Below, one piece after another: positions 1 through 8,964 of a stretch of 48,740 bases of DNA. The stretch comes from Candidatus Faecaligallichristensenella faecipullorum (GTDB lineage: Bacteria; Bacillota; Clostridia; Christensenellales; Aristaeellaceae), in contig DVJW01000046.1 in NCBI GenBank assembly GCA_018716505.1, positions 1-48,740 of the forward strand, in the 5' to 3' direction. Numbering within the stretch: position 1 is the stretch's first letter; each line of letters starts with the position of its first letter. The notes beneath the pieces were generated by a model. The model made no database searches, had not been told where the DNA came from, and was given only the letters and a program-made list of their open reading frames with translations. Position numbers and translations under genes: made by a program.

Positions 1-281
1 GGCTGGAAGAGCACCACCAGCACCAGTACGCCCATATTCAAAACCTGAGTGAGCAGCCAATTGATCGCGCTCAACTGTAAAAGCTCGCTCAACCAGGTAA
101 TTAATACCACCACGGCCACGCCTTTAATAACCGAATTGGCGCGCGTCTGTTTAAACAGCTTTATGCCCTGATAAATTATGAACGCCACAATGGCGATATC
201 AATAACATCCCGCCAGTCCGGACGGCTGAACAGATTGCTGAATAACACACCAACGCCTTGCCACAATTGAGTCAGCACCAC
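1..281 (-). CDS. cdaA: Diadenylate cyclase CdaA, N-terminal membrane part (partial)
   Basis: Only the first 93 codons lie in the window; the gene runs off the left edge. CdaA makes cyclic di-AMP from two ATP at the membrane, and the messenger controls potassium and osmolyte balance and cell-wall homeostasis. The visible part has the family's three N-terminal membrane segments and the conserved stretch around 'TRANSVIKGVAVVVLITWLS', followed by 'INWLLTQVLNMGVLVLVVLF', which leads into the DisA_N cyclase domain (not visible). The start is GTG at 281-279, placed because GGAGGTG lies just upstream at 292-286; the next codon is also GTG, so the start could shift by one. Family assignment is by motif recognition; the catalytic domain itself cannot be checked. 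Confidence 0.88.
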   Translation of the reverse strand, partial: MVLTQLWQGVGVLFSNLFSRPDWRDVIDIAIVAFIIYQGIKLFKQTRANSVIKGVAVVVLITWLSELLQLSAINWLLTQVLNMGVLVLVVLFQ

Positions 282-625
282 GCCCCACCTCCAAACGCTC
301 GGATGAAGTTACTCTTTTTTATTATAATACAAAATATCGGGAAAGGGAACGTCTTTACTACATCTTTCCCGTATTTTCGCATTTCACCGGCGGGCGTTTT
401 TTACCTTTTTTAGACGCGCGAACGCATCCGGTGGTTGCGCTTTTTCGCCCTTCAAGGCTATTATTCTTCAAAGCGATTCGATCATACCCGGAAAAAGTTT
501 AGCGTTTGACCGCGCAGCAGCCATCTCGCGTCATTTTTCAGAAAATATGGAATTCAGTCCTGTAAAGGAAAAAAGAAGATTACCTGCCTCAACGATATGA
601 AAATGATATGCGCAAAATTCGCTCT
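282..625. other. Intergenic stretch without a gene
   Basis: These 344 bases separate the start of cdaA from the end of the AraC-type regulator, both on the minus strand. They hold a likely cdaA promoter (321-349). A loose GCGC-AAC/GTT-GCGC hairpin followed by TTTTT lies near 420-455 on the plus strand, but no plus-strand gene precedes it. No convincing terminator for the regulator and no RNA gene were seen. Confidence 0.6.
321..349 (-). promoter_or_regulatory. Possible cdaA promoter
   Basis: Read on the minus strand there is a perfect TATAAT (326-321) with a weak TTCCCT -35 (349-344) at 17 bases. The -10 is strong; the -35 match is poor. Confidence 0.35.
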
Positions 626-2897
626 TCAGCGGCCCAGACGCAATGGGGACAGGGATCCATTGGTCTCCGCCTCAGCGGCAGCCGAGCTTTCCCGAAAGCG
701 CGACGGGCTAACGCCCCGAACGCGACGAAATGCGCGCCGGAAGGAATCCGAGCTGATATACCCAACCCGTTGGGCAATTTCATCGATGGTTATCCCGAAA
801 TCCGCCAGCATTTTTTCAGCATGACGAATGCGCACCTCTTCCAGGTAAACGGAAAAATTCATGCCGCACTGCTTTTTAAACAAACCGGAAAGATAGTTGC
901 CGGTAATGCCGAAATGCATGGCCAGGCTGTTTAACGACAGGTCGTAGCGCCCGTAGTTGGCTTCGATATGCGCACACCTGATCCACCAAATATTGAGAGC
1001 GCTGGCGGTTTTGAGTCTGGGCACGCTCGCAATATTCAGAAAACCGCCGGTTCAGCCAGGTAAAAAACGCCTTGCCGTCCATTTGCATCAGCCGGTCCGG
1101 AATTTCCGATTGTGCGGACAGATTTGCGCCGCAGGCAACCAGGACACCCATCAACCGGCAATACAGGAACTGCCGGTTAAACCCCTGGATATTGTGTTCC
1201 ACAAAATTGCGCCGGTAGATGGACCACAGCCGTTCTTCGGCCGCGCCTTTTTCGCCGGTCATCAGATAGTTTTCCAGCTTTTTTTCCTCTTCCGGCAACA
1301 GAATACCGTTAAAATCCACACAACCGCCGTTGTCTTCTGCCATGCTCAACCATTCATTATGCTGGGAAATGCGCATGAGCCATTCGGCCGTGGAAAAGGA
1401 TTGGGCGATTTTTTCCAGCCGGTCGCAGGGAATGCCCACATAAAACGCGGCCTCACAGTCAAAGGTATTGCGCAGCGTCTGATAAGCATGGGTCAGCAGC
1501 GCCCGCACATCCATGGGCGCACGGTCATCCTGGGAAAACAAACAGGTGACCACCTGGCCGCTTTCAAAGGTAAGGAAGGTGAGCTGCTTGCCATATTGAT
1601 CCAGCAATTCCAAGATCATGGTTAGGGAAGCCTCTTGGGATTCCATGCCAAAAAGCTCAATCAGTACCCCTCGGAAACGGCTGCCTTGAATGGTCAGGCC
1701 AGAATCCCTCAGCATTTCCTCCAAGCTAAAGGAATCCTGGGCGTCCGCATGCACCAGGCGTTGGACGCAGGCGTTGCGCAGATGCAACCGCTGTTCCTCC
1801 AGCCGCCTTTCCAATTGCAACTTTCGATCTTCCATCTGGGAAAACGCTTCGGAAATCATCCACATGCCCCGCGCGCCGGTTTCCGCCTGCGCGGCGCGGC
1901 TGGCAATATTCATCAGCGGCAGCACATTGGTCAAAATCAAAATTACAATCAATACAACGCCGATGGACAGCATCCAAAGCAATATGGCCAGCATACCCCG
2001 GATGGATTCGTTGGCCTGCTCCACGATGGCGCTTTTGGGCATCAGAATCAACATCTGTACTCCAAATTCGGGCACAGTCTGGGAAGAAAGCACATAGGTT
2101 TCGCCCAGCGCGGTCAATTCCTGGGCGGAGTCTGTCTGATGGGGAAATTGCGCTTCCAATTGGCATACCAACGCCTCATTTCCGGCACTGGCCGCAAGGA
2201 CGTTGCCCTGCATATCCGCCACCAGTGCGCAGCCCGCCTCGCTGTCGGAAAAATGCGTCAGCTGCTGAATCAGTCTTTGGGCATGTAACCGGTAAATCAC
2301 TTTGCCGGAATATCCGCCGCTGGCGGAATTGCTCATGGGCATGACGTACTGGATCTCCTGGCTGGTCTTCCAATCGGCGTGAATGGATTTTCCCGTTCCA
2401 TCAAGCACTTCATTGCGCCAATCCGCATAGCCCTGCTGGGTACTAAAGGCAAAATGCTGGTCGTAATACCGGCTTATCCCGGTAAACCCCTGCCCTGGCG
2501 CCACAATGAGATCTCCCGCGGGAATATAGATAAAATATCCGGTGATGATATCGTTGGCATCATTCAGCGCGGGCAACGCCCGAATGGTTTCATAAATATC
2601 CATGGTGTTTCCCTGTTCACTCCAGGCCGAACGGCTCATAAGCTGCTGCAGCCGGCGCAGGGCATACAGGTTGGCGGTAAAATCCTCGATGGTCTTAAAG
2701 GTATTCCGCAAGGTAAACGCCGAGCTTTCAAAGATCAGCCGGTTCCTGGACATCAGATTGTTTACGCTCATATCCAACGCCTGATAATAGGAATAGCCGC
2801 ACACCGCCGCAAAGATCACGACCAAAATAACATAGCAGGCAATCAGCCGGAAGAACACGCGCCTCATGCCGGTCTTTGCCTTGGTGGATGCAGCCAT
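626..2897 (-). pseudogene. AraC-type membrane-bound sugar regulator, split by a frameshift
   Basis: The main frame (2897 to 876, 673 codons) has a membrane segment at about residues 15-38, an extracytoplasmic sensing region, a second membrane segment near residue 300 ('MLAILLWMLSIGVVLIVILI') and a long cytoplasmic linker. The expected AraC double helix-turn-helix is not in this frame. It appears in the next frame (1024 to 626), from 'CAHIEANYGRYDLSLNSLA' through 'GLFKKQCGMNF' to 'IAQRVGYISSDSFRRAFRRV'. The frames meet at the ATAT at 966-969, where loss of two bases (or gain of one) would explain the break. Start ATG 2897 ('MAASTKAK') was preferred over an upstream start because the extra N-terminus is lysine-rich and unlike the family. 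The position divergent from a sugar ABC operon is typical for regulators of that operon. It may be a real pseudogene or a sequencing or assembly error. Confidence 0.8.
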
Positions 2898-2991
2898 TTT
2901 CTTCTTCACCAACCTTCTTTTTTTCAAGTATAGCATATTCTTCTTCAAAATGTAAATCAATGCATCAGGAAATATGCACCAATATATGTAG

Positions 2992-3052
2992 AATTGTCGA
3001 TAAAACGGAAAATTGTCGTGTGGATTTCCTATAGAATTCGCGTCTTTTGTCG
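2992..3052. promoter_or_regulatory. Three TTGTCG repeats upstream of the sugar operon
   Basis: AATTGTCG occurs twice (2992-2999 and 3011-3018) and TTGTCG a third time (3047-3052), between the regulator and the promoter of the ABC operon. AraC proteins bind direct repeats about two helical turns apart; the first two copies are 19 bases apart. The operator role is inference. Confidence 0.4.
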
Positions 3053-3073
3053 GAAAAGCCTAAAACTATCCGG

Positions 3074-3102
3074 TTGTATTCCACAAAACGCGGCCGTATA
3101 AT
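3074..3102 (+). promoter_or_regulatory. Sigma-A promoter of the sugar ABC operon
   Basis: TTGTAT (3074-3079) and TATAAT (3097-3102) are separated by 17 bases. This leaves a leader of about 70 bases before the first permease gene. Confidence 0.7.
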
Positions 3103-3178
3103 ACCCTCAGCAGGCGCGGCGCATGGTTTTCACTCCGCCCGCCAAGGCATCAAAGATTTATGAAACGGAGCGAGGGCC

Positions 3179-4120
3179 ATGAACGCAAGAGAAGTCCATT
3201 CCCCTTCCGGTCGCGCCGGACTGTTTAAGCGCGTCTGGAAAAATCGCATGCTGTACCTGATGTTGCTCATTCCCCTGGTGATTCTGATTTTGTTCCGATA
3301 TGTACCCATGTATGGCGTACAGATTGCCTTTCGCAACTATCAACCTTCCCGCAGCATATGGGAAAGCGAATGGGTTGGGTTGAAATATGTGTTTAACTTC
3401 TTTCATAGCTATAATTTTTGGAACATCATCACCAACACCCTGGTGCTGGGCCTGTACGGCATCGCCACCTTCCCCTGTGCGTTGATCTTGGCCATCTGCG
3501 TCAATTACCTGCGCAACAAAAAATTCCAAAAATTCGTGCAGACCGTGTCCTATCTCCCCCACTTCATCACCATGGTTGTGATGTGCAGCATCATCTTGCA
3601 ACTGTTCGACGCCAAAACCGGCCTGTTCAACGCGCTGATGGGACTATTCGGCGTACCGGCGCGCAACTACATGGGCATACCCAGCGCCTTTAAACACATC
3701 TATATTTGGACCAGCGTCTGGCAGGATATCGGCTACGCTTCCATTATTTATATCGCCGCTTTGGCCGGCATTTCTCCGGAGCTGCACGAGGCCGCCACCA
3801 TTGACGGCGCCACGCTGCTCAAACGCATCTGGCATGTGGATCTGCCCGCCCTTTTGCCCACCATCTGCGTGCTTTTGATCATGCGGTGCGGATCGCTCCT
3901 GAACGTGGGGTACGAAAAGGTTTTCCTGCTGCAAAATCCCATGAATCAAACCGCCTCGGAAGTGGTCAACACCTATGTCTATAAACAGGGACTCACCAGC
4001 GGCCTGCCTCAATATTCCTCGGCCACGGCCATCGGCCTGTTTGTTTCGGTCATCAACATGATTATCCTGATTCTCGTCAACCGGCTTTCGGGCGTGATTT
4101 CTGGTAATTCCCTTTGGTAA
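3179..4120 (+). CDS. Sugar ABC transporter permease, LplB/YteP type
   Basis: This 313-residue inner-membrane protein forms half of the channel of a CUT1-type carbohydrate importer. It shows about six hydrophobic segments, starting at 'MLYLMLLIPLVILILFRYVP', and the family opening 'MYGVQIAFRNYQP'. The cytoplasmic EAA loop that docks the ATPase is present ('ELHEAATIDGATLLKRIW', then 'LPALLPT'). GGAG precedes the ATG. It is the first gene of the operon, followed 12 bases later by the partner permease. No ATPase gene is encoded here, as is usual for this family, which shares an MsmX-like ATPase encoded elsewhere. The substrate is unknown; relatives carry oligosaccharides from pectin, hemicellulose or similar glycans. 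Confidence 0.92.
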   Translation: MNAREVHSPSGRAGLFKRVWKNRMLYLMLLIPLVILILFRYVPMYGVQIAFRNYQPSRSIWESEWVGLKYVFNFFHSYNFWNIITNTLVLGLYGIATFPCALILAICVNYLRNKKFQKFVQTVSYLPHFITMVVMCSIILQLFDAKTGLFNALMGLFGVPARNYMGIPSAFKHIYIWTSVWQDIGYASIIYIAALAGISPELHEAATIDGATLLKRIWHVDLPALLPTICVLLIMRCGSLLNVGYEKVFLLQNPMNQTASEVVNTYVYKQGLTSGLPQYSSATAIGLFVSVINMIILILVNRLSGVISGNSLW

Positions 4121-4132
4121 GGAGGTATGAAT

Positions 4133-5047
4133 ATGCTAACCAAAACCAGCACCCGTCATAAAAACCGCATCCGGCCCTGCCTGCAGGACAGAATCGTGCT
4201 GCGCCTGGATGAAATATTGATGGCACTGTTCGCGCTAATCATCGCCTATCCCCTCTTGTTTGTGGTATTTTCCTCTTTTGAGGGGCAGGTCAGCACCCTT
4301 TCCCTGAATATCCTTCCGAAAAAGTGGTCTTTGGAGGGATACAAGGCGGTTTTCGAGTATCATTGGATCTGGATCGGCTACCGCAATTCGATTTTTTATA
4401 CCCTCTTTGGAACCCTGACCGGCCTGGCCTTCTGCGTGCTGGCCGCCTATCCCCTCTCCCAACCAAACCTGGACGGTCGAAAGTTCTTTATGGGCCTGTT
4501 TGTGTTTACCATGTATTTCAGCGGCGGTTTGATCCCCACCTATCTGACCATGCGCGACTATGGTATGCTGGACAGCGTCTGGGCCCTGCTGTTGCCCGGC
4601 GCGGCGAATGTCTATAATATGATTATTATGCGCACCTATTTCAGCACCCAGATTCCCCGGGAACTCAAAGAGGCCTCGGAACTGGACGGCTGCGGGGAAA
4701 TCCGCTATCTGCTGCAAATTGTGCTGCCGCTCTCTGTGCCAATGCTGATGGTGGTTGGGCTGTACTTTGCCGTGGGCATCTGGAACAGCTATTTCGACGC
4801 CATGATCTACATGAGCACGCGCTCCAAGATGCCCCTTTCGATCTTCCTGAGGGATATTCTGATCCTCAACAACAACTCGGATATGGCGGCCATGATGGAC
4901 CCCGACGCCATCGCCTCCTTCCAGGAGCGCCAAAATGTGATGAAATACGCGCTGATTATGGTTTCCTCGGTGCCCATGTTCCTGCTTTACCCATTCGTTC
5001 AGCGCTATTTTATAAAGGGCGTGATGATCGGTTCCGTAAAGGGATGA
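4133..5047 (+). CDS. Sugar ABC transporter permease, YtcP/AraQ type
   Basis: This is the second channel subunit (304 residues), partner of the preceding permease. It has about six membrane segments, the typical 'AFCVLAAYPLSQPNLDGRKF' stretch and an EAA loop ('ELKEASELDGCGEIRY' followed by 'LPLSVPMLMV'). It ends 'QRYFIKGVMIGSVKG', the usual ending for YtcP proteins. The start was placed at ATG 4133 because GGAGG (4121-4125) lies only one base before the in-frame ATG 4127 but seven before 4133. Co-transcription with the upstream gene is clear from the 12-base gap. Confidence 0.92.
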   Translation: MLTKTSTRHKNRIRPCLQDRIVLRLDEILMALFALIIAYPLLFVVFSSFEGQVSTLSLNILPKKWSLEGYKAVFEYHWIWIGYRNSIFYTLFGTLTGLAFCVLAAYPLSQPNLDGRKFFMGLFVFTMYFSGGLIPTYLTMRDYGMLDSVWALLLPGAANVYNMIIMRTYFSTQIPRELKEASELDGCGEIRYLLQIVLPLSVPMLMVVGLYFAVGIWNSYFDAMIYMSTRSKMPLSIFLRDILILNNNSDMAAMMDPDAIASFQERQNVMKYALIMVSSVPMFLLYPFVQRYFIKGVMIGSVKG

Positions 5048-5141
5048 CCATTCGCCTACCGTCTCCCGTTCCTTGCCCGACTGACCTGCCCGACGAACCC
5101 ACCCGACCGGCCCATCGACCCAAAAAGATTGGAGGATTCCC

Positions 5142-6737
5142 GTGAAAAAGTTCCTTCTGCTCACCACAATTTTGATGCTCACCTTATCCATGAGCGCTTC
5201 CGCGCTCACCGTTTCCGGGCCCAACGAGTTTCCCATTGTGGACGAGCCCTATGAGCTGAGCGTCTGGACCACCTTGGCCGCCAACATTGAGGATTTGGAA
5301 ACCAACGAAACCACTCAATATTACGAGGACATGACCGGCGTCCACATCAATTGGACGCAAATCCCGCCCAACGATGTCGCCACCAAGCTGAACCTTTCCA
5401 TCTCCAGCGGTGAATATCCGGATATCTACGCCTGTGATTTCACCACCGACCAAATCACTCAGTACAGCCAGGCCGGTATTTTACAGCCGCTGGACGATTT
5501 GATCGACCAGAGCAGCTTCTACATCAAGCAGGTTTTGCAGGAACGCACCGACATCAAGGAAGCCCTCACCACCACGGACGGCAAAATCTATTCTCTATTC
5601 AGAACCGACCCGGCCACTTACCTGCTGGTGCAGAGCAAGCTCTATGTGCTTCACGACTGGCTGGAAGCATACTGCGCTCAAACCGGCAAACAGGCGCCCG
5701 TAACCACCCAGGAATTCGAGGATATGCTCATCTACTGGCGGGATAATGATATGAACGGCAACGGCGACGCGGCCGACGAGGTGCCCATGATGGGCACGCT
5801 GGCCAATGATTTCACCACCTATCTGCTCAACCCGTTCCAGGCCACGCCCACGGACGATTACCTGATGGCGGATGAGGAAGGCAATGTGGAAATGGTGGCC
5901 ATTACGGACGAATACCGGGAGGGCCTCAAGTGGATCAACCACCTGTATGAGGAAGGCCTGATCGCCGAAGAAACCTTTATTCAGGACAACACCCAGCTTC
6001 AAAGCCTGGTCAACAAAAACGACCCGGCTCAGCGCACGGTGGGCGCGTTCGGCGGCTTCTGGGCAGGGGTAACGGTGAGCCCGGCCTCCATGGAAAACGC
6101 CTATGAGGTCTACGACGTGCTGCCCCCGCTGGAGGGCCCCACTGGACTGCGGCAGGCCACCACCTCGGGCTATACCCCGCTGTACCTCAAAGGCGCGATC
6201 ACCTCGGCTTGCCAAAACCCCGAAATCGCGATCAAGTGGTTGGACTACTGGTTCAGCCATGACGGCATGATCCTCATCGACTACGGCTACGAGGGAGTCA
6301 ACTGGGAATGGGTGGATACCCCGGCCATTGACGGCACCACGCCTTCCCGCAAATTCCTCACCGACCGGAACATCCTGCAAAACACCACCTGGTATGTGGA
6401 TACCGTGCCCTATTACCGCACCGAGGAATCGCTCTTCGGCCGGGCGCCCACCGACCATGTGCCCTATCTGTACGAGGGGGCGGTGACCTACGAGGACTTT
6501 TACACCTACACCAACTTTCCGCAGTTTGCCTGGTGCAGCGACACCGACCTGCTCACCGAGTACAATGAACTCAAGACTTTGATTAACGACTATCTGCTTC
6601 AGGCAAAGGTGCAGTTTATCACCGGCGCCATGGATATCGAGGATGATGCCGCCTGGCAGGGATACATCGACCAGCTCAACGCCATGGGACTCGAGCGCTA
6701 TCTCGAGGTGGTCAAGACCGTGAATTTCGGCCAATAG
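5142..6737 (+). CDS. Extracellular sugar-binding protein of the ABC importer, no lipobox
   Basis: This 531-residue protein belongs to the LipO/solute-binding family 1 that delivers sugars to LplB/YtcP permeases. It has an export signal ('MKKFLLLTTILMLTLSMSA') followed by 'VWTTLAANIEDL', then the 'ISSGEYPDIYACDF' region and the 'DYWFSHDGMILIDYGYEGVNW' stretch common in LipO-like proteins. The start is GTG 5142 with GGAGG about six bases upstream. The signal peptide has no cysteine, so the usual lipid anchor is missing: the protein would be released or held by other contacts. It is the third gene of the operon, 94 bases after the permease. The ligand cannot be deduced. Confidence 0.9.
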   Translation: MKKFLLLTTILMLTLSMSASALTVSGPNEFPIVDEPYELSVWTTLAANIEDLETNETTQYYEDMTGVHINWTQIPPNDVATKLNLSISSGEYPDIYACDFTTDQITQYSQAGILQPLDDLIDQSSFYIKQVLQERTDIKEALTTTDGKIYSLFRTDPATYLLVQSKLYVLHDWLEAYCAQTGKQAPVTTQEFEDMLIYWRDNDMNGNGDAADEVPMMGTLANDFTTYLLNPFQATPTDDYLMADEEGNVEMVAITDEYREGLKWINHLYEEGLIAEETFIQDNTQLQSLVNKNDPAQRTVGAFGGFWAGVTVSPASMENAYEVYDVLPPLEGPTGLRQATTSGYTPLYLKGAITSACQNPEIAIKWLDYWFSHDGMILIDYGYEGVNWEWVDTPAIDGTTPSRKFLTDRNILQNTTWYVDTVPYYRTEESLFGRAPTDHVPYLYEGAVTYEDFYTYTNFPQFAWCSDTDLLTEYNELKTLINDYLLQAKVQFITGAMDIEDDAAWQGYIDQLNAMGLERYLEVVKTVNFGQ

Positions 6738-6758
6738 ACGAATAAGGCGGACGCACAG

Positions 6759-6786
6759 GCCGCCGGAAAGCAGAATTTCCGGCGGC
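6759..6786 (+). terminator. Strong hairpin between binding-protein and oxidoreductase genes
   Basis: GCCGCCGGAAA (6759-6769) pairs perfectly with TTTCCGGCGGC (6776-6786) over a 6-base loop. No T run follows, so it may protect the 3' end or attenuate transcription rather than terminate fully. Confidence 0.45.
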
Positions 6787-6828
6787 TTGCGCCATGCCGC
6801 TCATTAAAGGGATTAGGGGGAATTCATC

Positions 6829-8172
6829 ATGACGGAGACGATCCACATACAGAAGACCGAGCGCTTTGACGTGGTTGTGTGCGGCGGCGGAACCGCTGGA
6901 TTCTGCGCTGCGGTGGCCGCGGCCCGGGGCGGCGCCAAGACCGCCCTGATCGAAAAATGGGGCATGTTGGGCGGAACCATGACCGTGGGCGGGGTGCCCG
7001 CGCCCGCGCTATTTCACGCTCACGGCAAGCAGATCATCGCCGGGATTGGCTGGGAATTGATGACCCGGCTCAGCGAACAGGGGTTTGCCCAGCTGCCGCG
7101 CCCTCCCTTTACCGCGAAGCATCCTCAAATGGCAGTGGAAATCAACGCCTTTCAGGCGGCGGTGCTGATGGACGATATGGCGCTGTCCGCCGGGGTGCAA
7201 CTGCATTTTCATCAGCCGGTGGCCTATGTGCGCTCGGAAAGCGGACATGTGGACTCCATTTTGATTTGTGGGACCAACGGCCTTTCGCGGGTGGAGGGGA
7301 AGGTTTTTATTGACTGCACCGGCGACGGCGACGTGGCCGCCATGGCGGGCGCGGCGTATGAACTATCCGAAGAGCTTCAACCGGCCAGCCTGAACAGCGT
7401 TTTGGTAAACGCCCAGGCACGGCCTCAAAATATGCAGGCCATTGTGGAGGATTACCGGCGGAGAGTCGCCTCGGGCGAACTCAGTCCGCACGATATATGG
7501 GGCGGAGATCCGTCCGCCGTCATTCAGGGGCATGGCCGGGGCCGGGGCGCAGATTTTCGCGAGAACTATTCCATCAACGTGTTCAGCAACCTGAACCATG
7601 TCTACCCCTTCAACGGCGCGGATGACCTCAGCCGTACCCAGGGCGAAATTGAGGGCAGGAAATCCATAGCGCGGATCGTTCGCTGGCTGAACGAAGCCGT
7701 GCCCGGCTATGAGCACGCCTATGTGGCGGCCTGCAGCCCCCAGGTCACGGCCCGGGAATCCCGCCGCATCCTGGGCAACGCCTATATGACCGGCGAGGAT
7801 TATGTAAACGGCGTGTGCCCGCCGGATTCCGTCTGCTACTCCTTTTATCCCATTGACGTGCACCAGGGCGACGAAAACGCGCCGCTGGACAATGTGTTTT
7901 TGGAGCAAGGGCGGGTGCCCGGCATCCCCTATGGCGCGCTGGTGGCCCGGGGATTCGACAACCTGATGATGGCCGGACGGATTGCCTCCGGCGACCGGCG
8001 CGCCCAGTCGGCTTACCGGGTACAGGCCTCCTGCATGGCCATGGGCGAAGCCGCCGGAACCGCCGCGGCCATGGCGTGCGCCGGGCAAATTGGGGTGGAT
8101 GCCCTGGATCCCGCCCTTTTGCGGGCGCGGCTAAACGCCAACGGCATGATCGTGCCCGGCCTCTCGCATTGA
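6829..8172 (+). CDS. FAD-dependent oxidoreductase, FAD_oxidored family
   Basis: The 447-residue protein opens with a Rossmann dinucleotide-binding motif ('FDVVVCGGGTAGFCAAVAAA') and an acidic strand end ('ALIEKWGMLGGTMTVGG'). It has a second FAD-contact region ('VFIDCTGDGDVAAMAGA') and the C-terminal 'MMAGRIASGDRRAQSAYRVQ...MAMGEAAGTAA' stretch of PF12831. The reaction is not predictable; relatives often sit in polysaccharide or sugar-acid loci of Firmicutes and Bacteroidetes. GGGGG lies 10 bases before ATG 6829. It follows the sugar-binding protein in the same direction, with a hairpin between, so it is probably the last gene of the uptake operon and may oxidise the imported compound. Confidence 0.85.
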   Translation: MTETIHIQKTERFDVVVCGGGTAGFCAAVAAARGGAKTALIEKWGMLGGTMTVGGVPAPALFHAHGKQIIAGIGWELMTRLSEQGFAQLPRPPFTAKHPQMAVEINAFQAAVLMDDMALSAGVQLHFHQPVAYVRSESGHVDSILICGTNGLSRVEGKVFIDCTGDGDVAAMAGAAYELSEELQPASLNSVLVNAQARPQNMQAIVEDYRRRVASGELSPHDIWGGDPSAVIQGHGRGRGADFRENYSINVFSNLNHVYPFNGADDLSRTQGEIEGRKSIARIVRWLNEAVPGYEHAYVAACSPQVTARESRRILGNAYMTGEDYVNGVCPPDSVCYSFYPIDVHQGDENAPLDNVFLEQGRVPGIPYGALVARGFDNLMMAGRIASGDRRAQSAYRVQASCMAMGEAAGTAAAMACAGQIGVDALDPALLRARLNANGMIVPGLSH

Positions 8173-8192
8173 ATCCATTTTCTCAACCAAAA

Positions 8193-8225
8193 GCGCCCCG
8201 GCTGTCCATGGGACAGCCGGGGCGC
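8193..8225. terminator. Terminator hairpin between convergent genes
   Basis: Fifteen perfect base pairs (8193-8207 with 8211-8225) have a 3-base loop. On the minus strand the stem is followed by TTTTGG, fitting termination of the GNAT operon; it may also stop the oxidoreductase transcript. Confidence 0.6.
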
Positions 8226-8243
8226 AAACGTTTAAACCAACCC

Positions 8244-8282
8244 CAAACCGCCGCCGGACGGGTTCGCCCATGCGGCGGTTTG
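8244..8282 (+). terminator. Second hairpin after the FAD oxidoreductase
   Basis: CAAACCGCCGC (8244-8254) pairs with GCGGCGGTTTG (8272-8282). A pyrimidine-rich tail with several Ts (AGGTTCTTTCTT) follows on the plus strand. It is a weaker terminator candidate because of the 17-base loop. Confidence 0.35.
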
Positions 8283-8320
8283 AGGTTCTTTCTTATTCAG
8301 ATACTTCAGCCTGTTTCGGC

Positions 8321-8914
8321 TCATGGGCGGTTCGTTCCCCGCATCCTCAGGGCGTGGAAATCCTCCCGCAGGATGGCGTACAGCTCCACATCCACATAGC
8401 GCCCTTTGTTGTACAACCGGCCGCGCAGGGTTCCCTCGTGGCGCATGCCGCACTTGCGCATCACCTTGCCCGAGGCCGGATTGCTGACCTCATGTTGGGC
8501 CTCCACCCGGTGCAGGTGCAATGTATCAAAGGCGTACTCCAATACCGCGCCCAGCGCCTCGGTCATCAGCCCTTGATTCCAATAGGCCCGGGAGAGCGAA
8601 TAGCCCACCTCGGCCGAGGAATGCTCCTTTTGCCACCACATGAAGCCGATGGTTCCGATGAGCTTGCCGCTGGCACGATGTTCTATGCCCCAGCTGCAAG
8701 GCTCGCCCAGCCGCGCGCGGCGCAGGCTGTAACGAATGTATGTTCTGGATTCCGAAGGCGAAACATGCGCGTCCCAGAGCACATGGCGCGCCACCTCCGG
8801 ATCCCGGCTGTATTCATACATATCGGTTGCGTCCCGCATGTTCAGTTTGCGGAGCAGCAGCCTGGGTGTGGTTATCTCAGGCAAATGCGAGAAAAAATAT
8901 TCCGGTTCCAACAT
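8321..8914 (-). CDS. GNAT acetyltransferase, RimJ/RimL type
   Basis: This 197-residue enzyme is predicted to move an acetyl group from acetyl-CoA to an amine, often a protein N-terminus. It starts with the family signature 'ITTPRLLLRKLNMRDATDMY', has the central 'IGTIGFMWWQKEHSSAEVGY' strands, a CoA-binding turn around 'AYWNQGLMTEALGAVLEYAF' and the closing 'NPASGKVMRKCGMRHEGTLR' helix and strand. It ends the minus-strand operon headed by the Nudix gene; only 50 bases separate it from the dehydrogenase gene. The true acceptor is unknown. Confidence 0.88.
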   Translation of the reverse strand: MLEPEYFFSHLPEITTPRLLLRKLNMRDATDMYEYSRDPEVARHVLWDAHVSPSESRTYIRYSLRRARLGEPCSWGIEHRASGKLIGTIGFMWWQKEHSSAEVGYSLSRAYWNQGLMTEALGAVLEYAFDTLHLHRVEAQHEVSNPASGKVMRKCGMRHEGTLRGRLYNKGRYVDVELYAILREDFHALRMRGTNRP

Positions 8915-8964
8915 GAACCCCCCACCATTCGGCCCGCGCCGAACGTTCCTTCCTTGTCACCCGA

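Noticed and set aside
420-455. Hairpin with T run on the plus strand
   Set aside because: No plus-strand gene precedes it, and pairing is interrupted, so a terminator cannot be supported.
5595-6734. A 379-codon minus-strand frame opposite the sugar-binding protein
   Set aside because: Low-complexity antisense frame with no ribosome site; the plus-strand gene is certain.
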